NCBI GenBank assembly: GCA_013347225.1
Contig: CP054595.1
Span: 3,468,415-3,532,414, forward strand
From: Candidatus Accumulibacter similis
GTDB lineage: Bacteria > Pseudomonadota > Gammaproteobacteria > Burkholderiales > Rhodocyclaceae
Length of the DNA stretch: 64,000 nucleotides
Direction: 5' to 3'
The number at the start of each line of letters is the position of its first letter. Position 1 is the stretch's first letter. Made by a program: the position numbers and the translations under genes. Below the pieces are notes generated by a model that made no database searches, had not been told where the DNA came from, and was given only the letters and a program-made list of their open reading frames with translations. This document shows positions 38,077 to 45,927 of the stretch, in pieces.

Positions 38077-40359
38077 ATGTCCTGGCGACCCCACATCGAC
38101 CTACCTGAAAAACGCATACGCAAAGCGGTCGCAAGACGAATTGCAGCATTTTGGCAGTACACCTATCGAGCCCAACACCAGCTTGGTGTTTGGAAATTTC
38201 GATACGGCAGTATCGCTTTTTATGCTTTGTTGCTTCTTCTAGTTTCTGCAAGCGCCTACCTGTCATCGGCTCTCCAGAATGTGTTGGCAAGCTATTACTC
38301 GACCGAACATGCGATCGAGGGCCTGCGCGGCTTGATCCTAAATGTGGGAAGCGCGCTGATAGGAGCTGCTGCGATTGTTACATCTCTCGTACTGTTCGCC
38401 ATGCAGGTGAACATCGAGCGCATGCCTCACGGGCTATTTCGCCGTCTGAGTGCAGATAGAAAGTTGCTCGGTGCGTTCGCGTTGGCATTCCTCCTGGCAA
38501 TAGGCGTCGCGACGCTGTCGACCTTTGTGGATCAGGCCCGGCTGGCGCGGGTCGTGCTCGCATCTTCATGGTCGGTTGTACTCATACTGATCTCGTTCAT
38601 GTACGCCTATCGGCGCGCTTTGGTGCTCATCAACCCATTGCAGCAACTGGGCATACTCATTCAAGACACTCGTAAGGAGTTGCGGTCATGGGCTCGACGA
38701 GCCCAGCGCTCGATACCACTGCTTGAACGCGATGAAAGCGCAAGTTCCGCGACGTCACCTTCGGACTCCACGCACGACTTGGCCCGTACAGCATTTTTTC
38801 AGATCAACAATAGATGGACCGATGGCACAAAACGAGCGGTCCGACATGCAATGTCATTTGCGGGACGCTATGCAGAGCAGGGAGACTATGAAGTTTCTGG
38901 TGCGGCGCTGAACGCAGTCGTCGGCATCAATGCTGCATACATCGAGTCCAAGGGAAAAACGTTCTACGCCAACAACCCCTTTGTCGATAATCCTTTCTCC
39001 AGCGATGGCTTCATCAACGACACGCTGGAGCACCTGCGGCAAAACTTGCAGAGTGGGATTGCCCGTCGTGATGAGCAGCAGATCGAGCAGACACTGCAAG
39101 CAATGGCTGCACTTGTCCGAGTGTATCTCGGCATTGATTACTCCAGCCCGTATGCCTCGAAAAGCCACGCACAGCTCGCTGCAGGATACCTTGCAAGTGC
39201 GGTGCAGAGCGTAGTTCCTCATGGCATGGCCGATGTTCTGCTAGAGGGACAACGGCTCATGGGGCAATCTGCGCAATATCTCCTCGCCCATGGAGATCCG
39301 AACGACATAGCAACGCTCAGCGAAAAAATTGCTTTGATTGCGTGTACTGGCTGCGCGAGAGAGGATTACCGCCCCGTCACGATGGAAGGAATGGCGCAGC
39401 TTGCGAATCTCACTTTTGATCTACTTCGCTGTGAGAGCCATGACATTCACTTCTCCGTTGGAGAAGTCCGCCGAGATGTTGCTTTGGTGGCGAAGTTATT
39501 TCTCAACGTGCCGGATACTCCCCTGTCGAGCAGCCATAGCACATTCCTGGGGCCGTACTACTCGTCGACGAGCATGCAGAGTCTGAGGTCGCGGCTTACG
39601 GCATTGGCGAACGCGATCTCTGAAGCGAAACCGGATAACACGGACGCCCAACTAGTCATACGGAACATCGAGCGTTGGGCGGATGGCCTTTACCAAACGG
39701 AGAAGGAGCTTCTTCTCGAAGCTGTAAAGGCGAAGTCTCACTTCGCTTTTGACATGATTCACTGGATAACGGGCGTGACGGAAATCTTGTTGGCAGTGTC
39801 GAATGCGCCCGCATGCGACCATCACAGCCAAGAGGAACTGCAGAAGCATGCGCGCTGGTTGATCGCGACATTGACCTGGATTCCCGATGACAAGGAATCG
39901 ATCACGTTCGTTGAGAACTTCCAGATGACGGGGACGTTGTTCGAAGCCGCAATAGACGCGCGTAATCGCGGCTGCGATGAAATTGCGAAAGAAATCGGGG
40001 AGAGCCTCCTGTCCTGGACGTTCAAGGGCGGGAAATATCAAGCAGGGTGGGGCATTCTGGAAAAAGGTCTTTGCGGGCTCGCTGCATTCGCTCTAATGGC
40101 TGGGGATGAGCAGGTTTCGGAGTTCAGAACGGCGCTTGCAGCTCATCTGTCGCGCGAGTCGGCGCCAGCACAGGAAATCCGAGATCGCGCGGCAAGAGAA
40201 ATCTTGGAGCGCGCGGAAAGCTTGTACAGGCATGGACATTGGTCATCTCGGATCGATATGGCGATCGCTCGATCCGATCACGAGAAACTGCGCCCTCTTC
40301 TTGAGGACATCGCTGACCTGCTGTCGCCGGGCATGGCCCACCAGACGCGGATGGTCTGA
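38077..40359 (+). CDS. Large DUF2254-like membrane protein at the end of the BREX operon
   Basis: 760 residues. Four hydrophobic segments lie in the first 190 residues (YGSIAFYALLLLLVSASAYL, SALIGAAAIVTSLVLFAMQV, LLGAFALAFLLAIGVATLST, VVLASSWSVVLILISFMYAY). The second and third resemble DUF2254 membrane proteins. The remaining 570 residues are a soluble helical region with regular AxxL repeats. It starts 9 bases after the brxA-position gene (or 3 bases if TTG 38071 is used), so it is probably co-transcribed. It is not a BREX core gene. It has AT-richer codon use than brxHII or pglZ. Possibly a membrane-located defence effector, which is inference. Confidence 0.7.
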   Translation: MSWRPHIDLPEKRIRKAVARRIAAFWQYTYRAQHQLGVWKFRYGSIAFYALLLLLVSASAYLSSALQNVLASYYSTEHAIEGLRGLILNVGSALIGAAAIVTSLVLFAMQVNIERMPHGLFRRLSADRKLLGAFALAFLLAIGVATLSTFVDQARLARVVLASSWSVVLILISFMYAYRRALVLINPLQQLGILIQDTRKELRSWARRAQRSIPLLERDESASSATSPSDSTHDLARTAFFQINNRWTDGTKRAVRHAMSFAGRYAEQGDYEVSGAALNAVVGINAAYIESKGKTFYANNPFVDNPFSSDGFINDTLEHLRQNLQSGIARRDEQQIEQTLQAMAALVRVYLGIDYSSPYASKSHAQLAAGYLASAVQSVVPHGMADVLLEGQRLMGQSAQYLLAHGDPNDIATLSEKIALIACTGCAREDYRPVTMEGMAQLANLTFDLLRCESHDIHFSVGEVRRDVALVAKLFLNVPDTPLSSSHSTFLGPYYSSTSMQSLRSRLTALANAISEAKPDNTDAQLVIRNIERWADGLYQTEKELLLEAVKAKSHFAFDMIHWITGVTEILLAVSNAPACDHHSQEELQKHARWLIATLTWIPDDKESITFVENFQMTGTLFEAAIDARNRGCDEIAKEIGESLLSWTFKGGKYQAGWGILEKGLCGLAAFALMAGDEQVSEFRTALAAHLSRESAPAQEIRDRAAREILERAESLYRHGHWSSRIDMAIARSDHEKLRPLLEDIADLLSPGMAHQTRMV

Positions 40360-40454
40360 TGTCAGCCGGACACCAGTAGAAGGATTTCTGCTTCGCGACG
40401 GGCCACCAGTCCCCGGTAGCACCTTCCCGGCGCCATAGACCCACGCCAGCGCAC

Positions 40455-40754
40455 TGAAGGTGCCGCCCCGTGCCCCTTCAATGGCGGGGAACTGACCAGT
40501 CACGCACTGACACACGAGGAGATCATCCGCGCCTTCGGCGAGACCGTGCGCCGCGCCATCGAGGCGGCCTTCGACGGAATCGAGCTGCACGGCGCCGATG
40601 AGTTCCTGATCCAGGACTTCTTCTCGTCGTTCTTCAACCCTTCAACCAGCATGACGACCACTGGAGCGCCACGGAAACGGTGGCCGCGGAGTTACGGAGT
40701 GATTTCTACGAAGGCTGCCGCATGGAGTCGGTGGAGAGCGATAGAGACAGGTAA
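40455..40754 (+). pseudogene. Remnant of an NADH:flavin oxidoreductase (Old Yellow Enzyme family) and adjoining orphan C-terminus
   Basis: From about 40455 one frame reads PCPFNGGELTSHALTHEEII, then RAFGETV, then EAAFDGIELHGADEFLIQDF, the active-site region of NADH:flavin oxidoreductases (usual form AFDGIELHGANxYLIQQFF). The frame then shifts near 40645 and another frame runs to TAA 40752-40754 as HDDHWSATETVAAELRSDFY. Neither the barrel start nor the C-terminal domain is present. This is debris at a cargo junction between the BREX operon and traI. The stretch 40360-40454 shows nothing recognisable. Confidence 0.6.
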
Positions 40755-42541
40755 GGGTTGTTCGGTGGTAAATCGATGAACAGAACACGCGGGTCTTCCA
40801 GCAGGTAACCGTGGAGTCTCCGCGACTTCCGTGGCCCCGTCACCGCGCACGTCCAAATGTTCAAACCGTTTTGCTGCTTGCGGTGGAGTTGCAGCTTCTC
40901 GAAGCGTTTCTGCACCCACTGCCAGTCGGCCACCTGGTCCTGCTTGGCAAGGACGGCGGTCTCGGGATGTTCCTGAACGTAGCGCTGGAATACCCCGGGA
41001 CTGACCAGATAGACGGTGTCGGCAACCGTATGCACCAGTGCCTTGGCGTCGTTGATGACGAGCCCCCTCTCTTCGATACGCCGGCGGAGCCAGGCGACAA
41101 AATGCTCACCTGACGGTGTCCCCCCCAGTCCTGGAGTCGACGTAGGTGCCGGTACCAGCGAGTCGGCCGGTGCCCTTGAATCACTGAATTCGAGGAGTGG
41201 CTCTTTCATGGTCGAGGGAAGGAGTTCGGTGGTGGACGAGGGGTCGGTCGGCGCCATGTCGGAAGCGCTTAGCAGATCCAGAAGTGCTTCGACGCCATCG
41301 CCGGCCGACTGCGCCGGCAAAGGCTCGGATGCGGCCGAATCCGCCGCGGCTGGCGAGGGCACAGGAACAGTTGGCTCCCCGTCTTCCTGCACTACCGCCA
41401 CCGTGCCGGCGAACGGTACAGGCCGCTCATTGCCTTCCCAGATCAGGGAGGGGGCGAGACGCAGGAGCGTGAAGGTATGGGACCAGCCCGCGTCGCTGGC
41501 GATGGTGGCCTTCCAGATGGCCTTGCCCTCAGGTGTCGGCTGCAAAATGCCATGGTCCTGCAACACGTTGAAGACGGCGGTATTGCTGGATGGGATGCCG
41601 TCGATGCCCTGGGCCAGCAGATGGGCGCGTAGTTTGTCCGAGACCGTTTTGCTCACCAGCCACAGCGCATCCTGGGTCAGCCATCCGTCCGAGGCTTGCG
41701 GCTGGTTCAGCTTGAGTTCCTCCCGAAGCAAGTAGCGCAGGCCGTCCAGCAGTTTGCGTTGCAGCGCGTGCCGGGGCGCTGCCAGAGCCTTGCTTGGATC
41801 ACCGCCGAGTTCTTGGGCAACCGAAGCCTGGTCGGCTTGCACGACCAGTTCGCCGAGCGTGCCGGCATGTTCGTAATGGCCCGCCAGCACGTAAAGCAAC
41901 GCAGTCCAGAGGTCTGGATACCCGCTGAGCCAATCGAAGATGGCTGCGTCAAGCAGGCGCGCATACAGGAGGCCGGTGGCGGCGCCGTGCAGCCTGTATT
42001 CGCGGTCCTTGCGGTAGCGGAAGCGATAACTCCGCTGCAGCGGACCATGCCAGGGGTGCCAGACGGTGCCGTCGGCGTACTCGACGTGCAGGTCCACGGC
42101 GATCTTGCCGATGTCGTGCAACAGCGCCGCATAGGCGATGCCGGCGGTCCAGGCCTCAGCCTGGGCCGCCTGCGCCTCCGGCGTGGCGCCGGCGGGCAGC
42201 AAGTGTGACTGCCGCAGCTTGAGCGCGTAGGCCACGATTTCCAGGCCGTGGTCCAGCATGCCGCCCGGATAGGCATGGTGATGGCTCTCGGATGCGGGGA
42301 ACTGCTGGACCAACTCGGCGTAGCGTTCCAATGGTGCGAGGTAGAGCGTGGCGAACTGCCGCCGCGACAGCGAGGTGCGCTGCCAGATGTGTTCCAGCAG
42401 CTTCTGCCGGCGCGGTGTTGCCAGCAGCGATGCGGCCGACTCCGGCCGCACCAGCCCTTTGCCGGGCTCGGCGGGAGATGTGGGCGTCGGCGGCGCGCCG
42501 GCAGTGGACGGCACCCGTTTGCGTTTGAACAGCGAGAGCAT
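40706..42541 (-). CDS. traI: MobH-family relaxase TraI of the ICE
   Basis: 611 residues. The DNA-nicking protein that starts conjugative transfer. TraI_2-type relaxase features: ESHHHAYPGGMLDHGLEI (His87-His89) and the HD motif LLHDIGKIAVD (His142-Asp143), the metal site used by MobH relaxases. A Pro/Ser-rich linker (about 370-480) leads to a C-terminal DUF1528-like part ending in LHGYLLEDPRVLFIDLPP. ATG 42541 was chosen because relaxases of this family begin MLSLFKRK; upstream codons to 42616 look like untranslated G-rich DNA. Its 3' end overlaps the remnant on the other strand. Confidence 0.93.
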   Translation of the reverse strand: MLSLFKRKRVPSTAGAPPTPTSPAEPGKGLVRPESAASLLATPRRQKLLEHIWQRTSLSRRQFATLYLAPLERYAELVQQFPASESHHHAYPGGMLDHGLEIVAYALKLRQSHLLPAGATPEAQAAQAEAWTAGIAYAALLHDIGKIAVDLHVEYADGTVWHPWHGPLQRSYRFRYRKDREYRLHGAATGLLYARLLDAAIFDWLSGYPDLWTALLYVLAGHYEHAGTLGELVVQADQASVAQELGGDPSKALAAPRHALQRKLLDGLRYLLREELKLNQPQASDGWLTQDALWLVSKTVSDKLRAHLLAQGIDGIPSSNTAVFNVLQDHGILQPTPEGKAIWKATIASDAGWSHTFTLLRLAPSLIWEGNERPVPFAGTVAVVQEDGEPTVPVPSPAAADSAASEPLPAQSAGDGVEALLDLLSASDMAPTDPSSTTELLPSTMKEPLLEFSDSRAPADSLVPAPTSTPGLGGTPSGEHFVAWLRRRIEERGLVINDAKALVHTVADTVYLVSPGVFQRYVQEHPETAVLAKQDQVADWQWVQKRFEKLQLHRKQQNGLNIWTCAVTGPRKSRRLHGYLLEDPRVLFIDLPPNNPYLSLSLSTDSMRQPS

Positions 42542-42595
42542 GGCAAACCCCGGATGTCGGGCTGCTCGGGGGAGCCTTTTGGCCTTTTTGGGTAG

Positions 42596-42646
42596 GGCCT
42601 TTCCCCTTGGACCCATTCCCTTGCCCCTTGCCAGCCCTTAAGCCTT
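42596..42646 (-). repeat. G-rich CAAGGG repeats upstream of traI
   Basis: Read on the minus strand, the stretch just before traI contains CAAGGGGCAAGGG and, ten bases on, CAAGGGGAAAGG. Relaxase genes often lie beside their oriT, so this is a place to look for it. No clear hairpin plus nick site is visible. Confidence 0.25.
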
Positions 42647-42769
42647 TCATTGGTGACAGTCTTTGGATATAGGGGAATTGGTGCTCTTCCTCCACAGCCA
42701 ATGCGATGCCCGAGCAGTCCAGATTGGAGACGACGTTGATCACGTTCACAAACCCTGCCTCCGATCAGT

Positions 42770-42799
42770 TTGACATTGTCCGATTTTTCTTCATACAAT
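42770..42799 (+). promoter_or_regulatory. Sigma-70 promoter of the QueC-like/PIN cargo operon
   Basis: TTGACA at 42770-42775 and TACAAT at 42794-42799, spacer 18 bases, followed by AGGAGG (42809-42814) and ATG 42822. The -35 lies in TTTGACATTGTC and downstream CTGACAATCAG carries the complement of TGACATTGTC-like bases, so the two may form an operator overlapping the promoter. The HTH-ImmA/IrrE protein of the operon is the obvious candidate regulator. Confidence 0.65.
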
Positions 42800-42821
42800 C
42801 TGACAATCAGGAGGCCGGGCT

Positions 42822-43391
42822 ATGAGCGATGGACCGCATAGAAGTTTGCCGCTGCGAAAGGCTTGGAAGGAACTGGCCAAGCGCGGAGATCAGGGCATCT
42901 ACGACGCCGAGCAAGTTGCGGAAGCGGCAGCGGGTGCCCTCGCAAGCGACTTCAAAAACGAGATCAAGTGGTCATTGGTCGATGCGTTGAAGTCCATCTT
43001 CTCCGGCCGCGATAACTCTTTGGGGCTCCCTGAAATCGCTCTTCAAGAACTGGAGGAAGCGAAGTCCTTGGCCGCTGGCTCGGTCTTTGGAACGAACGCG
43101 GTTGCGTGGAGCATTGAGCTCATCAACGAAGGTAGATTTGGTTTGGATGCATTTCATGAAGCGATTGGCCTTGCAGCCAAGATGCGTGGTTTCGCAAACG
43201 TACGGCAAGTTGAAGAGCATTACCTTCGGGAGTCAAACCAACGCCGAGCAGACCATGTAAGTGCGCGACTCTCGAGCGCTATCTCCAACTTCTCTGAGGG
43301 CAGATTGGGCGCGATGCTTGTATCTCCTGAATCTGACGGAGCCCGTCGGAGCAAGAAGAAGACCCATCTGGACGAAGGAGTGCCCTTGTGA
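42822..43391 (+). CDS. Unknown protein, first gene of the QueC-like cargo operon
   Basis: 189 residues. Starts HRSLPLRKAWKELAKRGDQG, then mainly helices (EQVAEAAAGALASDFKNEIK; LGLPEIALQELEEAKSLAAG; VRQVEEHYLRESNQRRADHV). No signal peptide or membrane segment. A basic C-terminal tail (RRSKKKTH). I do not recognise the family. A near-perfect AGGAGG lies seven bases upstream. The stop TGA 43389-43391 overlaps the ATG of the QueC-like gene, so the two proteins are probably made in fixed ratio. It could be a substrate or partner of the QueC-like enzyme. Confidence 0.75.
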   Translation: MSDGPHRSLPLRKAWKELAKRGDQGIYDAEQVAEAAAGALASDFKNEIKWSLVDALKSIFSGRDNSLGLPEIALQELEEAKSLAAGSVFGTNAVAWSIELINEGRFGLDAFHEAIGLAAKMRGFANVRQVEEHYLRESNQRRADHVSARLSSAISNFSEGRLGAMLVSPESDGARRSKKKTHLDEGVPL

Positions 43392-44761
43392 TGAACCTAC
43401 TACCTCTCAAGGAGCTTACGGTAGATGTGGTTGAAGCTGGTGCTCGTCGCCGCAAAGGTATGGTGCCCTGCAGACTTGGCCAAAACATCGATTTCGACCT
43501 CGAAGCTCTTGAATCCTTCTCATCGATCAAATGGCAGACGACGGTGTACGACGCCCTTGTCGTGGCTGCCGTAGTCGAGTTCTGTGATCGCAGTCTTTCC
43601 CGCAGTGCCATGAACTGGGGCCGGAACTTCTCGGTGCACATTCCCGTTCATGATCCCGACAAATGGTCAGACAAAACGGTAACTCGGGCGCTAGTGGAAG
43701 CATTGAATCTACTGACCGGGGACGACTGGCACTTCGAATTCCGCGCCAGGAAAGCGTCGGCGGAACCACCTCCGCAGGATCGCATGAGGTTTCCCTCCAA
43801 TGCAGAAGCAGTCATCGCCTACAGCGATGGAATGGACTCGTGTGCGGTTGCTGGGCTTGAGAGCAAGCGCCTTGGTCGCCGATTGGTACGCGTGAGGGTA
43901 GGTAGCAAGCAGTACGACGTGTCGAAAAAGGAACGTCTCCGAATCCCTTTCACTGCCCTCCCGTATTCCGTCAAGCTGGACAATGGTAGGAATGCTGAGA
44001 ACAGTGCCCGGAGCAGGGGGTTCAAATTCAGTGTCGTATCCACGATTGCGGCATATTTGATTGATGCTCCATCGGTCATTGTTCCTGAGAGCGGACAGGG
44101 AGCACTGGCTCCTGTCCTTCTTCCCGTCGGGCAAGGCTATGAGGACTATCGGAGCTACCCAGTTTTCACTGCATTAATGGCACGCTTCTTCAACGCCCTG
44201 CTTGGATACCAGATCCAATATCGATTTCCACGCCTGTGGATGACGAAAGGTGAGACCCTTCGCGAGTTCGCCGATGTTTGTGGCAGTGATGCGCACTGGG
44301 CAATGACCAGATCGTGCTGGCAGCAATCGCGGCAGGTGGCCGTCTCGGGCGAAAGGCGTCAATGCGGAGTGTGTGCAGCTTGCATGCTCCGCCGTCTTAG
44401 TGTTCATGCCGCTGGCTTGAATGAACCGCCCGAGACTTATGTATGGGAATCACTGAAGGCCGCGACCTGGGAAACTGGCGCTGCAAAAGACTTTGCCAGC
44501 TTCACGCCGGCCTTGCGCGAGTATTCGATTGCAGGAGTGCTCCACTTTGAGCATCTCGCCTCGCTTCATGAGTCATTGCAGTACGGGCTCATCAAGCGTC
44601 GAAGGACGAACGAGCTAGCGCGCTCTTTGTCAGAGCCGCCAGCAGCTGTAGCGCAAAACTTCGACCGACTTATACAGCAGCACGCAAATGAATGGTCTGC
44701 ATTCACGAACGACCTTGGACCGGGGTCGTTTGTGAGGCAATGGATAGATGACGCATCATGA
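43391..44761 (+). CDS. QueC-like PP-loop protein (7-cyano-7-deazaguanine synthase homologue)
   Basis: 456 residues, longer than housekeeping QueC (about 220-240). An N-terminal extension of about 135 residues precedes a PP-loop VIAYSDGMDSCA (143-150), where QueC usually has SGGxDS. The C-terminal half has the QueC zinc motif SCW (about 307) and QCGVCAACMLRRLSVHAAGL (about 323-340). QueC makes preQ0 from carboxydeazaguanine using ATP and ammonia. QueC-like proteins also occur in QatABCD and type IV CBASS defence operons. No other queuosine gene is nearby, and the neighbours are ImmA/IrrE and PIN proteins, so a defence or modification role is more likely than tRNA queuosine. ATG 43391 was used; a GTG at 43388 is also possible. 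Confidence 0.78.
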   Translation: MNLLPLKELTVDVVEAGARRRKGMVPCRLGQNIDFDLEALESFSSIKWQTTVYDALVVAAVVEFCDRSLSRSAMNWGRNFSVHIPVHDPDKWSDKTVTRALVEALNLLTGDDWHFEFRARKASAEPPPQDRMRFPSNAEAVIAYSDGMDSCAVAGLESKRLGRRLVRVRVGSKQYDVSKKERLRIPFTALPYSVKLDNGRNAENSARSRGFKFSVVSTIAAYLIDAPSVIVPESGQGALAPVLLPVGQGYEDYRSYPVFTALMARFFNALLGYQIQYRFPRLWMTKGETLREFADVCGSDAHWAMTRSCWQQSRQVAVSGERRQCGVCAACMLRRLSVHAAGLNEPPETYVWESLKAATWETGAAKDFASFTPALREYSIAGVLHFEHLASLHESLQYGLIKRRRTNELARSLSEPPAAVAQNFDRLIQQHANEWSAFTNDLGPGSFVRQWIDDAS

Positions 44762-45927
44762 CCAAGCCAAACTTTGAGTTGAGCCCAGTAGTGCTGGGCG
44801 AAAGATTAAAAATTGCGCGGGAGACCGCCAACATTACCCAAGATGCTGCAGCCAAGGCGGCAGGCATCGCTCGTACTACGCTTGTTTCCATTGAGAAGGG
44901 GCAGCGTCCCGTAAGGCTCGATGAAATCCAAGCACTGAGCCGCTTTTACGGTGTATCCGCCAATTCCTTACTGCGCCAAGAGGCCGTTCATGTCGACCTA
45001 GTCCCTCGGTTCAGGTCACTCCCGGATACCGGCGGCGTGGGCATTGAGCAAGCTGCGCGGGTGCTGAGTGATCTTGTCCGGGTCGAAGTAGAGCTAGAAA
45101 ACATCCTGGGTATTCACAAGCCCTACAACTATCCTGCGGAGAAAACTATCCTGCCCGGCGACGTTCGCAAGCAAGCGGAACAAGATGCCCAGAGCTTACG
45201 GAATTGGCTGGGGATCGGAGAAGGGCCAATTCAAAATCTGTTTGCCCTCCTTGAGCTACAGCTTGGCGTGCGGGTCTATGCTCGGAAGCTGGATGCCAAA
45301 GTCTCTGGACTGTTCGCCTACGATGAAGCAGTTGGTGCCTGCATTCTGATCAACGCAGGTCATCGACAGGACCGTCGGACCTTGACCGGCGCTCATGAGC
45401 TTGGCCACTTCATTGCGACGCGACGTCGGCCGGAGATCTATCAAGATGAGAAGTATGAAAACTCTCGGGAGGAGCGCTATGCGAACGCGTTTGCAAGTGC
45501 GTTTCTTATGCCGGCTCGTGCAGTCATGGAGAAGTTTAAGGAACTGACCATTGGTTCATCCCATTTGACGCGCCGGCATATCATTTTGCTGGCTCACTTC
45601 TTTGGCGTATCCCGCCAGGCAACCGTTCTACGGCTTGAAGAACTTGGCCTGACGAAGAAGGGAACCTGGGATTGGTTCATGGACAATGGGGGTATCACCG
45701 ACGAACAAGTTCGCCAAGTAATTGGCCCTGAAGCATACGGGCCCGCTCCCGGAGAGGAAGCACAATCATCACGACTGTTTCTGTTAGCGATCGAGGCCTG
45801 GAAGAAGGATCTGATCAGCGAGGGGCAGATGTCGGAAATGCTGAAGCTTGATCGTGAAAAGGTCCGCGAATTGCTCGATGAGGCCGAAGAGGACGAAACT
45901 GATGACCTTTTCAAGCTGCCTCACTAA
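44758..45927 (+). CDS. XRE HTH + ImmA/IrrE-type metallopeptidase
   Basis: 389 residues. The helix-turn-helix lies at about 12-70 (LGERLKIARETANITQDAAA, then ARTTLVSIEKGQRP). The zinc peptidase motif HELGH is at 213-217 with the downstream ERYANAFASAFLMPA supplying the third ligand, as in ImmA/IrrE. Such proteins cleave or release repressors under stress and often regulate mobile-element or toxin-antitoxin genes. The start overlaps the QueC-like stop by ATGA, and the last 26 bases overlap the start of the PIN gene. Probably both regulator of the operon and antitoxin-like partner of the PIN protein (inference). Confidence 0.9.
   Translation: MTKPNFELSPVVLGERLKIARETANITQDAAAKAAGIARTTLVSIEKGQRPVRLDEIQALSRFYGVSANSLLRQEAVHVDLVPRFRSLPDTGGVGIEQAARVLSDLVRVEVELENILGIHKPYNYPAEKTILPGDVRKQAEQDAQSLRNWLGIGEGPIQNLFALLELQLGVRVYARKLDAKVSGLFAYDEAVGACILINAGHRQDRRTLTGAHELGHFIATRRRPEIYQDEKYENSREERYANAFASAFLMPARAVMEKFKELTIGSSHLTRRHIILLAHFFGVSRQATVLRLEELGLTKKGTWDWFMDNGGITDEQVRQVIGPEAYGPAPGEEAQSSRLFLLAIEAWKKDLISEGQMSEMLKLDREKVRELLDEAEEDETDDLFKLPH

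Noticed and set aside
40546..40779. Short gene of 77 codons
   Set aside because: Its first half is an internal oxidoreductase segment preceded in frame by more of the same domain, and the second half is frameshifted, so it is debris rather than a gene.
43391..44761. Standard queuosine biosynthesis gene queC
   Set aside because: Twice the usual length, altered PP-loop, and no queD, queE, queF or tgt nearby; context is regulator and RNase genes in mobile cargo.
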